Part shown: positions 26,979 through 36,861 of the stretch, one piece after another
How the letters are laid out: every line of letters starts with the position of its first letter
Position numbering within the stretch: the stretch's first letter is position 1
Translations under genes and position numbers: made by a program
Notes under the pieces: model-generated
Told to the model about the DNA's origin: nothing
Seen by the model: only the letters and a program-made list of their open reading frames with translations
Databases searched by the model: none
Origin: Romboutsia_C sp015668195
Lineage (GTDB): Bacteria > Bacillota > Clostridia > Peptostreptococcales > Peptostreptococcaceae
Direction of reading: 5' to 3'
NCBI RefSeq assembly: GCF_015668195.1
Contig: NZ_JADPFC010000008.1
Location: 10,622 to 74,621 of the forward strand
DNA: 64,000 nucleotides

Positions 26979-28433
26979 TTATAACTTATTAGCTTTTGCT
27001 TCATTCCAAAGATTGTCCATTTCTTCAAGACTCATATCTTCTAATCTTTTGTTTAATTTTCTTGAGCCTTCCTCAACAAATTCAAATCTATTTATGAATT
27101 TTTGACTTGTAAGGTTTAATGCTTCTTCTGGATTTATACCTAAAAATCTGGATAAATTTACTATTGAAAATAATAAATCTCCTAGTTCTTCCTTTATGTA
27201 TTTTATATTTCCTTGTTTGTGTTCGTCAAGTAATTCTTTGTATTCTTCCTCAACTTTTTTTAATACATCATCAATATTGTCCCAGTCAAATCCTACTAAA
27301 GATGCTTTATATTGTATTTTTTCAGCCTTTGTAAGTGCAGGTAAATATTTAGGTATTCTTTTTAATCCTTCTGTTACGGTGTCTTCACCTTTTTCTTCTT
27401 TTTTTAACTCTTCCCATGTTTTATCAAATGTATTCATATCAATTTCTTCATTTTTGAAAACATGAGGATGTCTATGTATAAGTTTTTTGCATATACCAGC
27501 TACAACTTCTTTTAAATCAAATAATCCTTCTTCTTGTCCTATTTGGCAGTGGAATATAACTTGTAAAAGGATATCTCCTAGCTCTTCTATCATTTCATCT
27601 ATATCATCATTATCTATAGCTTGACAAAGCTCATACGCCTCTTCTATGACATATTTTTTTAATGATTCATGAGTCTGCTTTTTATCCCAATCGCAACCAC
27701 CTGGCCCTCTTAAAGTATCCATTATTTGATATAAGTCATTTACTGTATTATACACTTTTTTAGAGCTTTTTGGTATATATAAACTCGTTAAATAATCAAA
27801 TTTATTTTCCATTCTATCTAGCTCGAATAAAGGTACATATTTCTTACTTTCTAGATTTTTGACACCTGCACCACTTACTATACATACTTCTTGATCATAA
27901 TCATAATACTCCATTAATTGTAGCTTAATATTTGAGGCTATAAAGCTATCATATATTTGAGTTATTATCATTGCAGTATTTGTATCTATATAAGAATTTT
28001 GTATTTCAAATGCATCTATCAACTTAAATCCATCTGCAGGGTCTACTGCTAAGTAGTTAAACATAGCGTCTACAAAACTCATAGATGCAATTGTTTCTAC
28101 TTCTATGCCTTTTTCTCTTGCCATAGATTCTATTATACCCACAGACTTTTCTGCAACCCTTGGATGCCCTGGGACAGCATATACTAAATCTCCTTCTTTA
28201 GATGTTTCTATTATAAATTCTGAAATCTTTGTATATACGTCTTCAAAGTTTTCTTCTTTTTCATAAAAATAATCTAGAGAAGTATATTTTATAGATTCTT
28301 TTAGCTTGTCCACTGTTGGATGTTTCTCTGTTCTTAAGAATATCTTTTGAGCTGACTGTAAGACTTCTAATGCTCCCTGACTAATTAAAGAATAATCTCC
28401 TGGGCCAAGTCCTACAATACTTATCTTACCCAT
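26979..28433 (-). CDS. mazG: MazG fused to tetrapyrrole methylase-like domain (YabN type)
   Basis: This is a 484-residue fusion. Residues 1-220 form a tetrapyrrole/SAM-dependent methylase fold (SIVGLGPGDYSLIS start, VPGHPRVAEKS). Residues 235-484 form a double MazG NTP pyrophosphohydrolase domain with the acidic metal motif (EEAYELCQAIDNDDIDEMIEELGD, then EELGDLLFSIVNLSRF). This is the YabN architecture, common in spore-formers. MazG domains clear non-canonical NTPs. It lies between the yabM-like gene and hup. Confidence 0.94.
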   Translation of the reverse strand: MGKISIVGLGPGDYSLISQGALEVLQSAQKIFLRTEKHPTVDKLKESIKYTSLDYFYEKEENFEDVYTKISEFIIETSKEGDLVYAVPGHPRVAEKSVGIIESMAREKGIEVETIASMSFVDAMFNYLAVDPADGFKLIDAFEIQNSYIDTNTAMIITQIYDSFIASNIKLQLMEYYDYDQEVCIVSGAGVKNLESKKYVPLFELDRMENKFDYLTSLYIPKSSKKVYNTVNDLYQIMDTLRGPGGCDWDKKQTHESLKKYVIEEAYELCQAIDNDDIDEMIEELGDILLQVIFHCQIGQEEGLFDLKEVVAGICKKLIHRHPHVFKNEEIDMNTFDKTWEELKKEEKGEDTVTEGLKRIPKYLPALTKAEKIQYKASLVGFDWDNIDDVLKKVEEEYKELLDEHKQGNIKYIKEELGDLLFSIVNLSRFLGINPEEALNLTSQKFINRFEFVEEGSRKLNKRLEDMSLEEMDNLWNEAKANKL

Positions 28434-28541
28434 AATACCACTCCTCTTAATTTATTTCAATTATTAGTTATCTTATAAAGATATACTAACAAATTCATAA
28501 ATATTATGTTCATGAATTTGCCTTTTTATTTAATTTTAAGG

Positions 28542-28579
28542 AAATTATGCCTAATACTAATAAGAATTAGGCATAATTT
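28542..28579 (-). terminator. Terminator after spoVB-like gene
   Basis: Perfect 14-bp stem (28542-28555 with 28566-28579), 10-base loop. The spoVB-like gene stops at 28643. Confidence 0.8.
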
Positions 28580-28642
28580 TTTAACTATATTTAACAACAA
28601 CTATAATTATTTTAGCATAATATGTACTATAGTAGTGTGTTT

Positions 28643-30256
28643 CTATTTCATAAGTTTAAATTTTTTAAGTATTCTATAAAGTTTATCACCTTTTGGAATA
28701 GTTAATAATTCATCTTTCTTAATTCCACCTATGAATATAAGTACTAATCCATAAATAACAGCACCTATACATATTGAGATTGCTGTAGATAATGTATTGC
28801 CTAATATTCCAAATAAGAATCCATAGCTTAGCTTAACAACTATAAACATACTTATAACTGTTATTAATGGCTTTATAATAAATTCTGTTGGTGAGAATCT
28901 TACTTTCATCACGTTTCTTATGTAAATAATTTCGATTAGTGCTGCTACTAGATATGCAGTAACTGTACCTAAAGCTGAACCTAATACATTTATTTCATAT
29001 ATACCTGTTAATGTATAACTTATTACTACCTTAAATAGCATACCCATTAATAAAGCTATTACAGGTACCATTGGTTTACCCATACCTTGAAGTATACCAT
29101 TCATTGTTTGTATTAATCCTAAGAATACCACACATGGTGTAAGTACTAATAATATAGTTCCTACGTATGCTGGCTCTTTAGGATATAATAAATGCATTAT
29201 CGGACCTGCTAATGATGCCATACCAAATGCCGCTGGTAAAACTATTAGTAAAGTTACTTTTATAGCTGTCTTTGTATCTTTTCTTGCCTTAATTTTGTTG
29301 TTAATAGCATATGATTCTGATATAGATGGAACTAAACTCATACTCATAGATATTGTAACAACTGATGGTAAGTTAATTATAGACATAGCTAATCCTGTTA
29401 ATTGCCCAAATAAAGCTAATGCTTGATTAGGAGTATATCCTGCCTCTGTAAGTCTTCTAATAACTATTACGCTATCTATCATGTTTACTAAAGGCATAAC
29501 AGATGCACCTATTGTTATAGGTATAGCTACTACCAGAAGATTTTTTATTATCTTAGATACTGCTTCATCTTTGAAATGAGCACTAGCTTCTTTCTCATAT
29601 TTACGTTGTTTTCTTTGTCCTAAATAAACTAGTATTAAATAACCTATAGATGCTAGTGAACCTATTGTAGCTCCCATTATAGCCCCTGCAGCTCCTAGCT
29701 TTGATCCAAAGTTTTCCATTAAGTAATAAGCTAATCCTATTCCTAATACAACTCTAAATAATTGTTCAAGGATTTGAGATATAGCTATCTTTGTCATTTC
29801 TCTTTTCCCTTGGAAATATCCTCTATAAGATGACATCATTGGTACGAATAAAAGCGCTGGTGATATAGCCATCATAGCGTAGTATGCACCTGGATTTTCC
29901 ATTATGTCATTTACTATGTAATCTGCTCCGAAGAAGAATATACAGAATGCCACTAAACCAGTTATAAATAAAACTGTATAGGACACTTTAAAAATTTTAT
30001 GAGCACCCTTATGGTCTCCAATCGCGTTCTTTTCTGAAACTAACTTTGCAAGTGCAGTTGGAAATCCTGCTGTTGCTAGTGTTAAAAATAAAGTATATAC
30101 AGGATATACAGCTTGGTAATATCCCATCCCCTCTGCCCCAATGAAGTTACCAAGAGGTATTCTGAAGAATGCCCCCATTATTTTTACAATTATACCTGCT
30201 AATCCAAGTATAAGGGCACCTTTTAAGAACGAGTCTTTGTTCTTGTTATTATTCAT
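28643..30256 (-). CDS. SpoVB/YabM/MurJ-type flippase
   Basis: This 537-residue polytopic protein of the MATE/MOP (MurJ) fold has about fourteen membrane helices. The N-terminal NFIGAEGMGYYQAVYPVY region is the SpoVB/YabM style. Such proteins flip lipid-linked peptidoglycan or polysaccharide precursors; SpoVB acts in cortex synthesis. The order spoVT-yabM-yabN(mazG) matches B. subtilis. I start at 30256, where GGAGG is 7 bases upstream; the in-frame TTG at 30286 lies upstream of that SD. Whether the role is vegetative or sporulation-specific is open. Confidence 0.88.
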   Translation of the reverse strand: MNNNKNKDSFLKGALILGLAGIIVKIMGAFFRIPLGNFIGAEGMGYYQAVYPVYTLFLTLATAGFPTALAKLVSEKNAIGDHKGAHKIFKVSYTVLFITGLVAFCIFFFGADYIVNDIMENPGAYYAMMAISPALLFVPMMSSYRGYFQGKREMTKIAISQILEQLFRVVLGIGLAYYLMENFGSKLGAAGAIMGATIGSLASIGYLILVYLGQRKQRKYEKEASAHFKDEAVSKIIKNLLVVAIPITIGASVMPLVNMIDSVIVIRRLTEAGYTPNQALALFGQLTGLAMSIINLPSVVTISMSMSLVPSISESYAINNKIKARKDTKTAIKVTLLIVLPAAFGMASLAGPIMHLLYPKEPAYVGTILLVLTPCVVFLGLIQTMNGILQGMGKPMVPVIALLMGMLFKVVISYTLTGIYEINVLGSALGTVTAYLVAALIEIIYIRNVMKVRFSPTEFIIKPLITVISMFIVVKLSYGFLFGILGNTLSTAISICIGAVIYGLVLIFIGGIKKDELLTIPKGDKLYRILKKFKLMK

Positions 30257-30476
30257 AACACGACCTCCATATTTTTTGTATAACAAACTTTAATATATCA
30301 TATATTCAATAGTATGTTCAATATATTACTATAACTTTAAATAATTAGCTTTATTCATGTCCTAAACGATTTTGTATCTTAATCAAAATCACTTTTTTGC
30401 ATATGTAAATCAATTGATATTACTTAAACTTATAGCTCCCTGCAATTAAAAAATATAGTTTAATATTCTCTATAAA

Positions 30477-30502
30477 AAAGACCCAAATTTATTTGGGTCT
30501 TT
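30477..30502 (-). terminator. Terminator after spoVT
   Basis: 12-bp stem (30477-30488 with 30491-30502), tight loop, U-tract; it begins 13 bases after the stop. Confidence 0.85.
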
Positions 30503-30515
30503 GACTTTATATCTG

Positions 30516-31055
30516 TTACTGAACTTGCTTTCCTAAGAAATTTGCTGCTATTTTTAATATTTTTTCTTCGGCTTCTGACATATCATCTGATTCTTTTGAT
30601 ACTAGTGCTATTGATCCTATACAGTCTCCTGATGAGCTTATTATAGGTATTATAATTTGTTTTTTATAATCCATGCTGTCATCTTTATGTAAAGGTATCA
30701 GCTTAGTATCCTTACTAGTTTTTGTTTCTCTATTTTCTATTAATTGTTCTAATTCATCACTTATACTTTTTTCTTTATATTCTTTTTTAGGCAATTTAGA
30801 AACAGCTATTATAGAATCTAAGTCTGTAACAACAACACCTAGACCAAGTGTTTCTCCTAAAGTTTCTGTGTATTCTTGAGAAAACTCATTTAACTCTCCA
30901 ATTGGTGAGTATTTTTTTAGGATTACCTCTCCATCTTTAGCTGTGAATATTTCTAGAGGATCTCCTTCTCTTATTCTTAAAGTTTTTCTTATTTCTTTAG
31001 GAATAACAACTCTTCCTAAATCATCTATTCTTCTAACAATTCCTGTCGCTCTCAT
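30516..31055 (-). CDS. spoVT: Stage V sporulation regulator SpoVT
   Basis: This 179-residue transcription regulator has an N-terminal AbrB-type DNA-binding swapped hairpin (GIVRRIDDLGRVVIPKEIRK, residues 4-23) and a C-terminal GAF domain (about 60-179). In B. subtilis it tunes sigma-G genes and spore coat and germination functions. SD GGAGGG. It lies between prsA and the spoVB-like gene, in the B. subtilis order. Confidence 0.96.
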   Translation of the reverse strand: MRATGIVRRIDDLGRVVIPKEIRKTLRIREGDPLEIFTAKDGEVILKKYSPIGELNEFSQEYTETLGETLGLGVVVTDLDSIIAVSKLPKKEYKEKSISDELEQLIENRETKTSKDTKLIPLHKDDSMDYKKQIIIPIISSSGDCIGSIALVSKESDDMSEAEEKILKIAANFLGKQVQ

Positions 31056-31121
31056 GTTTAGTTTATCCCTCCATAAATAACTTTAAGCTTATTTTTACCA
31101 ATGATAAGAAAAATATACAAA

Positions 31122-31150
31122 AAAGACTATGCATAATTTGCATAGCCTTT
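31122..31150 (-). terminator. Terminator after prsA
   Basis: 12-bp stem (31122-31133 with 31139-31150) containing one G-U pair, then a U-tract; 4 bases after the stop. Confidence 0.8.
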
Positions 31151-31154
31151 ATAT

Positions 31155-32159
31155 TTATATTCTTATTTTGTCTAATACATCTTTATTTTTCTCTATTTTT
31201 GCTTCTTTTGTAAGTTTAGTTACTTGCTCAGTGAATTTTTCATTAAGTAGTATAGTTTTTATTGAGTCTTTTACATCATCATATGGAGTTTGTTCATTTA
31301 CTTTATCTGTAACTTTTATTATATGGTATCCAAAACTACTCTCTACTATGTCTGATATTTCACCTGGCTTAAGATTAAATGCTGCTTTTTCAAATTCAGG
31401 AACCATCATTCCTTTGCTAAAGTATCCTAAATCTCCACCTTGTGCTGCCGAACCTGGATCATCAGAATTTTCTTTTGCAAGTTCTGAGAATTCTTCTCCT
31501 GATTTAGCTCTCTTAAGTAGATCTTCTGCTTTTTTCTTAGCTTCTTTTTTCTTTTCATCAGAAAGTGGTTTTCCATTTTTATCTTGTGTTGAAACTAATA
31601 TATGTGATGCTTTAACTTCATCCTTGTAATAGTCTTTTTTATGGTCTTCATAGTACTTTTTCATTTCTTCATCAGATATTTTAGTATTCTTATCAAAATT
31701 TTCTTTGTAATTTTGAACAGCTAAGTCTTGTTCTTGTTGAGTTCTTAGAAATTCATCATTAGCTCCTATTTTTTCCATATCTTTCTTATACTCTTTATCT
31801 GAATCTATATTTTTCTTTAATTCATTATATTTTTTATCTACTTCTTCTTTAGTAGGTAGTAAATTATCTTTTTTTGCTTGTTCATATACTACTTCTACAT
31901 TTATCATTTGGTCTAATATATTTTCTTTAAACTTATCTTTATATTTAACGCCTTTTTCAACTTCTGTATCCCATACATTTTTTCCATACATAGCCTCTAC
32001 TGATTGCTTGTATAGAGCTAGAGTTGTTTCGTATTCGCTAACAGTTATCTTTTGGCCATTAACTGTAGCTACTGTACCATCACCTTTAGGTGAGTTTGAG
32101 CAAGCTGTGACAGATAACCCTACCATCATAGCCACTGCAACTGACATTAGTTTTTTCAT
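31155..32159 (-). CDS. prsA: Foldase lipoprotein PrsA (parvulin PPIase)
   Basis: This 334-residue lipoprotein has the lipobox VTAC at about residues 17-20. A SurA-like helical N-domain is followed by a parvulin peptidyl-prolyl isomerase core (KASHILVSTQDKNGKP at about 184, then SFGYHIIKVTDK) and a C-terminal helix. It assists folding of exported proteins on the outer face of the membrane. Its location 20 bases after mfd suggests the mfd-prsA order seen in clostridia. Confidence 0.92.
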   Translation of the reverse strand: MKKLMSVAVAMMVGLSVTACSNSPKGDGTVATVNGQKITVSEYETTLALYKQSVEAMYGKNVWDTEVEKGVKYKDKFKENILDQMINVEVVYEQAKKDNLLPTKEEVDKKYNELKKNIDSDKEYKKDMEKIGANDEFLRTQQEQDLAVQNYKENFDKNTKISDEEMKKYYEDHKKDYYKDEVKASHILVSTQDKNGKPLSDEKKKEAKKKAEDLLKRAKSGEEFSELAKENSDDPGSAAQGGDLGYFSKGMMVPEFEKAAFNLKPGEISDIVESSFGYHIIKVTDKVNEQTPYDDVKDSIKTILLNEKFTEQVTKLTKEAKIEKNKDVLDKIRI

Positions 32160-32178
32160 TTGAACACCTCATTTAATT

Positions 32179-35100
32179 TTATTTTATACTACACATCTTT
32201 TCTAATAGTTCTTCCAACTCAACCACTATATTATACCCTATTTTTTCACTTGTTTTGTATCTTGTTATTGGAGCAAGTATTATTTCATCTTTTAACTGTC
32301 TAACTTTTTCTATCTTTAGCTTTTTACACAGTGTTTTTATATATGCTATTCTTAATAAACATTTAACAGATTTAGGTATATCAGAGAATCTATCCTCTAA
32401 CTCCTCTTCTACTTCCTTCATATCTTCTTTATCTTCTATAGATGCAATTTTTTTATACATTTCTATTTTCATTAGCTCATCACTTATATAACTATCTGGT
32501 ATATAAGCATTTACACTTAAATCTATTTCTACATCTATTTCTTCGATAATAGCCTCACCTTTAACCTTTTTAATAGCTTCATTTAACATCTTGACGTATA
32601 AATCATATCCTATTACAGCCATATGCCCATGTTGTTGAGATCCAAGTATATTTCCTGCACCTCTTATTTCAAGGTCCCTCATAGCTATTTTAAACCCAGA
32701 ACCAAATTCTGTAAACTCCCTTATAGCTTTAAGTCTTTTCTCTGCTACTTCGCTTAGTACTTTATCCTTTTCATACATAAGATAAGCATAGCCTTGTCTT
32801 GAGCTTCTTCCTACCCTACCTCTTAACTGATAAAGTTGTGCAAGACCCATCTTATCCGCATCATATACTATCATAGTATTAGCATTAGATATATCCATAC
32901 CAGTTTCTATTATAGTTGTACAAACCAATACATTATAATCTTTATTTAAGAAGCCTAATATTATATCTTCTAAAGCTTTAGAAGTCATTCTACCATGAGC
33001 TACGGCTACTTGAGCATCTGGTACTAAACGTTGTATCATACTAGCCATTTCTTCGATTCTTTCTACTCTGTTATATACAAAGAATACTTGACCTCCCCTT
33101 GCTAGCTCTCTCTCTATTTCATCTTGTATAACACTTTCTTTTGCTTCTGTAACATAAGTTATTACAGGATGTCTTTCTTGAGGTGGTTCTTCTATAACAC
33201 TCATATCTCTTATTCCACTTAGAGACATATGTAGTGTTCTAGGTATAGGTGTTGCTGATAAAGTTAATACATCTACTGTTGATTTTATCTTTTTAAGAGC
33301 CTCTTTATGTCTTACTCCAAATCTTTGTTCTTCATCTATAACAACTAATCCTAGGTTAGGTAAGTTTATGTCCTTAGAAACTATTCTATGAGTACCTATA
33401 AGTACATCCACCAAACCTTTCTTAGCATCTTCAATTATTTGCTTTTGTTGCTTAGGAGTTTTAAATCTACTTAATACTTCTACTCTTATTGGGTAGTTAT
33501 CAAAACGCTCCCTAAAAGTATTGTAATGCTGTTGAGCTAGTATTGTAGTCGGAACTAATACTGCAACCTGTTTTTGCTCCATACAGGCTTTAAAAATAGC
33601 TCTTATAGCTACTTCTGTTTTACCATATCCAACGTCTCCACAAACAAGTCTATCCATAACTTTATCTGATTCCATATCTTTTTTAGTGTCTTCTATGGCT
33701 TTTAATTGGTCATCTGTTTCTTGATGTGGGAATAATGATTCAAACTCTGACTGCCAAGGAGTGTCTTCAGAGAATTTATAACCTTTTACTTTTTCACGTT
33801 TAGCATATAGCTCTATAAGGTCTTTTGTCATATCCTCTATTTCTTTTTTAACCTTAGCTTTAGCCTTAGTCCATTCATTTGTTCCTAATTTATTAAGCTT
33901 TACTTTCTCTTCCTCTACTCCAATATACTTTTGGACTTTGTCCATTTGGTCTATTGGTACATATAAATTGTCTCCACCTTGATAGACTATTTTCATATAG
34001 TCTTTTTTTACGGCATTCACAGTTATTTGCTCTATTCCTGTGTATCTACCAACTCCATTATTTTCGTGTACAACATAATCTCCTACACTTAACTCTAAGA
34101 AAGATTCTATTTTTTTACCTTTTTTAGACTTTTTAGATTTAGATGACGAAGTTCTTTTATGTACACCTATCATTTCATTATCAGTTATAACCGCGTACTT
34201 TATAGATTTATACTCAAATCCACTACTTATACGAGCTGGTATTATTATTATTTGAGACGATTTTATCTCTATATCTCTACTTTCTGAGATAGTTGATTCA
34301 AGTCCTAAATCCAATAAATCTGAATTTAGTTTCTTAGCCCTATCAAGAGTATTAGTAGCTAAAATTATTTTATACCCGTTGTATTTTAATCTATTTAATT
34401 CTTCTACTAATACATCTACCTTAGCATTAAAGGTTGGTATTTCCCTAGCCTCAAAGTTTACAATTGATTTTATATTAAAATCATTTATAGGCTTTGGTAG
34501 TAAAGTGTTTATTACAAACTTTTTATTAGATGCAATAAATTCTAAATCTGAATAATGATATAAAAGTTTTCCTTGATTTTTAAGTGCCAATCCTCTTTCA
34601 AGATTTACCTTATAATTTTCTTTGAAAGTATGTATATAATTTTCACATCTTTCCTTAAGCCTACTTATATCACTTACAAATATTATTGCATCATCACTTA
34701 AATAATTAAAAATACTCTTATTTTCATCTGTATATATATAATCTATATAATTTTCTATCCCTTCAAAGTAAGTCTTATTGGATATCTTATCTATATTACC
34801 TAAAACATCATCATCTGTATGCTTACTAACTTCTTTTTTCATTCTAGCCACAGATTCATCTATTTTTTTAGGATATATAAACTCCCTAGACGGAGTTATA
34901 GAAAATTCTTGTATCTTTTCAATAGATTTTTGTGTAAAAACATCAAAAGTTCGTATAGATTCTATTTCATCATCAAATAGCTCAATACGAATTGGGTTTG
35001 TGTATTCTAGAGAGAATATATCTATTATTCCTCCCCTTATACTAAACTGACCAAAACCTTCTATCTTAGAAACTCTTTCATATCCTAACTCAACTAATCT

Positions 35101-35565
35101 TTCACTTAATGATTCTACATTTAGAATATCACCTATCTTATGCGTTGATATATTTTCTAAAAGAACGTCTTTAGGTATATATTTTTTTAAAGCAGCTTCA
35201 ATAGATGTTACCAAAATTATATCCTCACCTTTAGCCAATTTTAGCAACACCTTTAATTTTCTAGCTTCTTCATTTCTATCCTTTGCATCTAAATGGTAGA
35301 AGTAAATATCTTGAAAACCTAAATACTCCACCTTATCCTTAATATAAAAGTTTAAATCATCATATACTTTTTTAGCCTCTAAATCACTACTTGTTATAAT
35401 TATCATTTGTCTAGATAAGTCCTTGTATAGTGAATATGCTATATGAGGTTTTTGTACAGGTAAAAGCCCATTAATAAGTAATGAGCCTTTGTTTTTCTGT
35501 ATAGAGTTTATAACTTCTTTATATTCTTTGGAATTTTGCAAAGGGTATACAAATACATCATTCAT
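32179..35565 (-). CDS. mfd: Transcription-repair coupling factor Mfd
   Basis: This 1128-residue ATPase removes stalled RNA polymerase at lesions and recruits UvrA. The N-terminus (about 1-330) holds UvrB-like domains; the RNA polymerase-interacting domain begins at about 490 (GDYVVHENNGVGRYTG). The RecG-like motor contains Walker A CGDVGYGKTEVAIRA, DEEQRFG and the TRG-motif region (LRGRVGRSSRQGYAYL). The C-terminal domain is present. SD GAGGGGG. Length is standard. Confidence 0.98.
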   Translation of the reverse strand: MNDVFVYPLQNSKEYKEVINSIQKNKGSLLINGLLPVQKPHIAYSLYKDLSRQMIIITSSDLEAKKVYDDLNFYIKDKVEYLGFQDIYFYHLDAKDRNEEARKLKVLLKLAKGEDIILVTSIEAALKKYIPKDVLLENISTHKIGDILNVESLSERLVELGYERVSKIEGFGQFSIRGGIIDIFSLEYTNPIRIELFDDEIESIRTFDVFTQKSIEKIQEFSITPSREFIYPKKIDESVARMKKEVSKHTDDDVLGNIDKISNKTYFEGIENYIDYIYTDENKSIFNYLSDDAIIFVSDISRLKERCENYIHTFKENYKVNLERGLALKNQGKLLYHYSDLEFIASNKKFVINTLLPKPINDFNIKSIVNFEAREIPTFNAKVDVLVEELNRLKYNGYKIILATNTLDRAKKLNSDLLDLGLESTISESRDIEIKSSQIIIIPARISSGFEYKSIKYAVITDNEMIGVHKRTSSSKSKKSKKGKKIESFLELSVGDYVVHENNGVGRYTGIEQITVNAVKKDYMKIVYQGGDNLYVPIDQMDKVQKYIGVEEEKVKLNKLGTNEWTKAKAKVKKEIEDMTKDLIELYAKREKVKGYKFSEDTPWQSEFESLFPHQETDDQLKAIEDTKKDMESDKVMDRLVCGDVGYGKTEVAIRAIFKACMEQKQVAVLVPTTILAQQHYNTFRERFDNYPIRVEVLSRFKTPKQQKQIIEDAKKGLVDVLIGTHRIVSKDINLPNLGLVVIDEEQRFGVRHKEALKKIKSTVDVLTLSATPIPRTLHMSLSGIRDMSVIEEPPQERHPVITYVTEAKESVIQDEIERELARGGQVFFVYNRVERIEEMASMIQRLVPDAQVAVAHGRMTSKALEDIILGFLNKDYNVLVCTTIIETGMDISNANTMIVYDADKMGLAQLYQLRGRVGRSSRQGYAYLMYEKDKVLSEVAEKRLKAIREFTEFGSGFKIAMRDLEIRGAGNILGSQQHGHMAVIGYDLYVKMLNEAIKKVKGEAIIEEIDVEIDLSVNAYIPDSYISDELMKIEMYKKIASIEDKEDMKEVEEELEDRFSDIPKSVKCLLRIAYIKTLCKKLKIEKVRQLKDEIILAPITRYKTSEKIGYNIVVELEELLEKMCSIK

Positions 35566-35580
35566 ATTAATTCCCCCTCA

Positions 35581-36141
35581 CTATCCATTATATTTATTCA
35601 TAGATAAATCTATATCTTCCTTTATTATAGTCTCAACAGCATGATATGCTTTTTCAAGACCTCTTTCTAAATCATCGACTTCTTCTTTTCTAAATCTTGA
35701 AAGAACGAAATCTGCTAAATCTTGGCCTGGCATAGGCTTAGATACTCCAACTCTAACCCTTGGAAATTCTGTTGAACCTAAGCACTTAACGATTGATCTC
35801 ATACCATTATGAGTTCCACCACTACCTTTTTTCCTTATTCTTAGTTTACCCACATCTAAGTCAATATCATCATATATTACTATTATATTGCTCAGATCTA
35901 CCTTATAGTATTTATATATATCTATTAAAGTTTCACCACTTAAATTCATGTATGTTTGCGGCTTAACTAATAGAACTTTTTCAGAACCTATTCTTCCTTC
36001 TCCTATTAAGGCCTTATGCTTTATTTTCGTCACTGATATGTTATATTCCTTTGCAAGAATATCTATAACATCAAAACCAACATTATGTCTAGTTTTTTCA
36101 TATTTCTTGCCTGGATTACCTAACCCTACTACTACGTACAT
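35581..36141 (-). CDS. pth: Peptidyl-tRNA hydrolase
   Basis: The 186-residue esterase frees tRNA from dropped-off peptidyl-tRNA. N-terminal VVGLGNPGKKYEKTRHNVGFD contains the catalytic His20 and the tRNA-contact Asn, and YDDIDLDVGKLRIRKKGS carries the second Asp. It is 15 bases upstream of mfd, a conserved pth-mfd pair. Confidence 0.97.
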   Translation of the reverse strand: MYVVVGLGNPGKKYEKTRHNVGFDVIDILAKEYNISVTKIKHKALIGEGRIGSEKVLLVKPQTYMNLSGETLIDIYKYYKVDLSNIIVIYDDIDLDVGKLRIRKKGSGGTHNGMRSIVKCLGSTEFPRVRVGVSKPMPGQDLADFVLSRFRKEEVDDLERGLEKAYHAVETIIKEDIDLSMNKYNG

Positions 36142-36154
36142 ATTTTGTCCTCCT

Positions 36155-36784
36155 CTATTTACTTATTATGCCAAAATATAAATTTAATATATCATAATTT
36201 GTTATTATTATTGTTATTGTTGCTAAAGATATAAATGGTGCAAATGGTATTTTTCTCATTTTATCACTTCTATATAAAAGTATCTATACTGAATACGGAC
36301 AAGCTAAAATAAATGATATAGCAATTAAATACATTGAATAGTTATGCCCTAACACAAAACAACATAAGCAGTATACGCCTATGTCTCCTTGTCCCAATGA
36401 TTTTGTTGTCGTGGCTAATATATATGGTACAATAAATCCTATTAATAGTGCAACTATGTGACTCATTGTATTAGTGTCATATTTTATCGTAATTAGAAAA
36501 ACTACACCTTGAATTATTATACCACTAAGTACAGTTATATCATATATATATGTAGTGTGATAATCTATTATTGATATAACTATTATAAATGGTATTAGCG
36601 ATATGTACTTTATTGACTCTGCGTTTATTCCATATTTATAGTAGATTAAAGACATTGATGACAGGTTTAATACGTAAATTATTATTGTATTTAGCTTATT
36701 TTGATTAAGTTCATCACATATTTTATATATTCTTTGATTGCATATATATGATGCTATTATTGAAATTAATACTATATATATCAT
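36155..36784 (-). pseudogene. A24 prepilin peptidase (PilD2-like) broken by in-frame TAG
   Basis: Reading from 36784, 166 codons encode a PilD-like membrane protein without the N-terminal zinc/methylase region. The two active aspartates remain (ISIIDYHTT and GQGDIG). An amber TAG at 36284-36286 then interrupts it. The same frame continues for 42 more codons to a TAG at 36155-36157 and contains RKIPFAPFISLATI, the typical C-terminal prepilin-peptidase motif. The original protein was therefore about 209 residues and has lost its last membrane segments. No SD precedes the ATG at 36784. A sequencing error is the main alternative. Confidence 0.8.
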
Positions 36785-36861
36785 AATCTAAACATAGTAA
36801 TAGGGTCAATTTAATTATTGACCTTATTTATATTCTCTAATCATAAAAACAAATTCGTATA

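Noticed and set aside
36284..36286. TAG as pyrrolysine or selenocysteine-like recoding in the PilD2-like gene
   Set aside because: No recoding element or tRNA is visible, prepilin peptidases do not use such residues, and the gene lacks an SD. A nonsense mutation or sequencing error is simpler.
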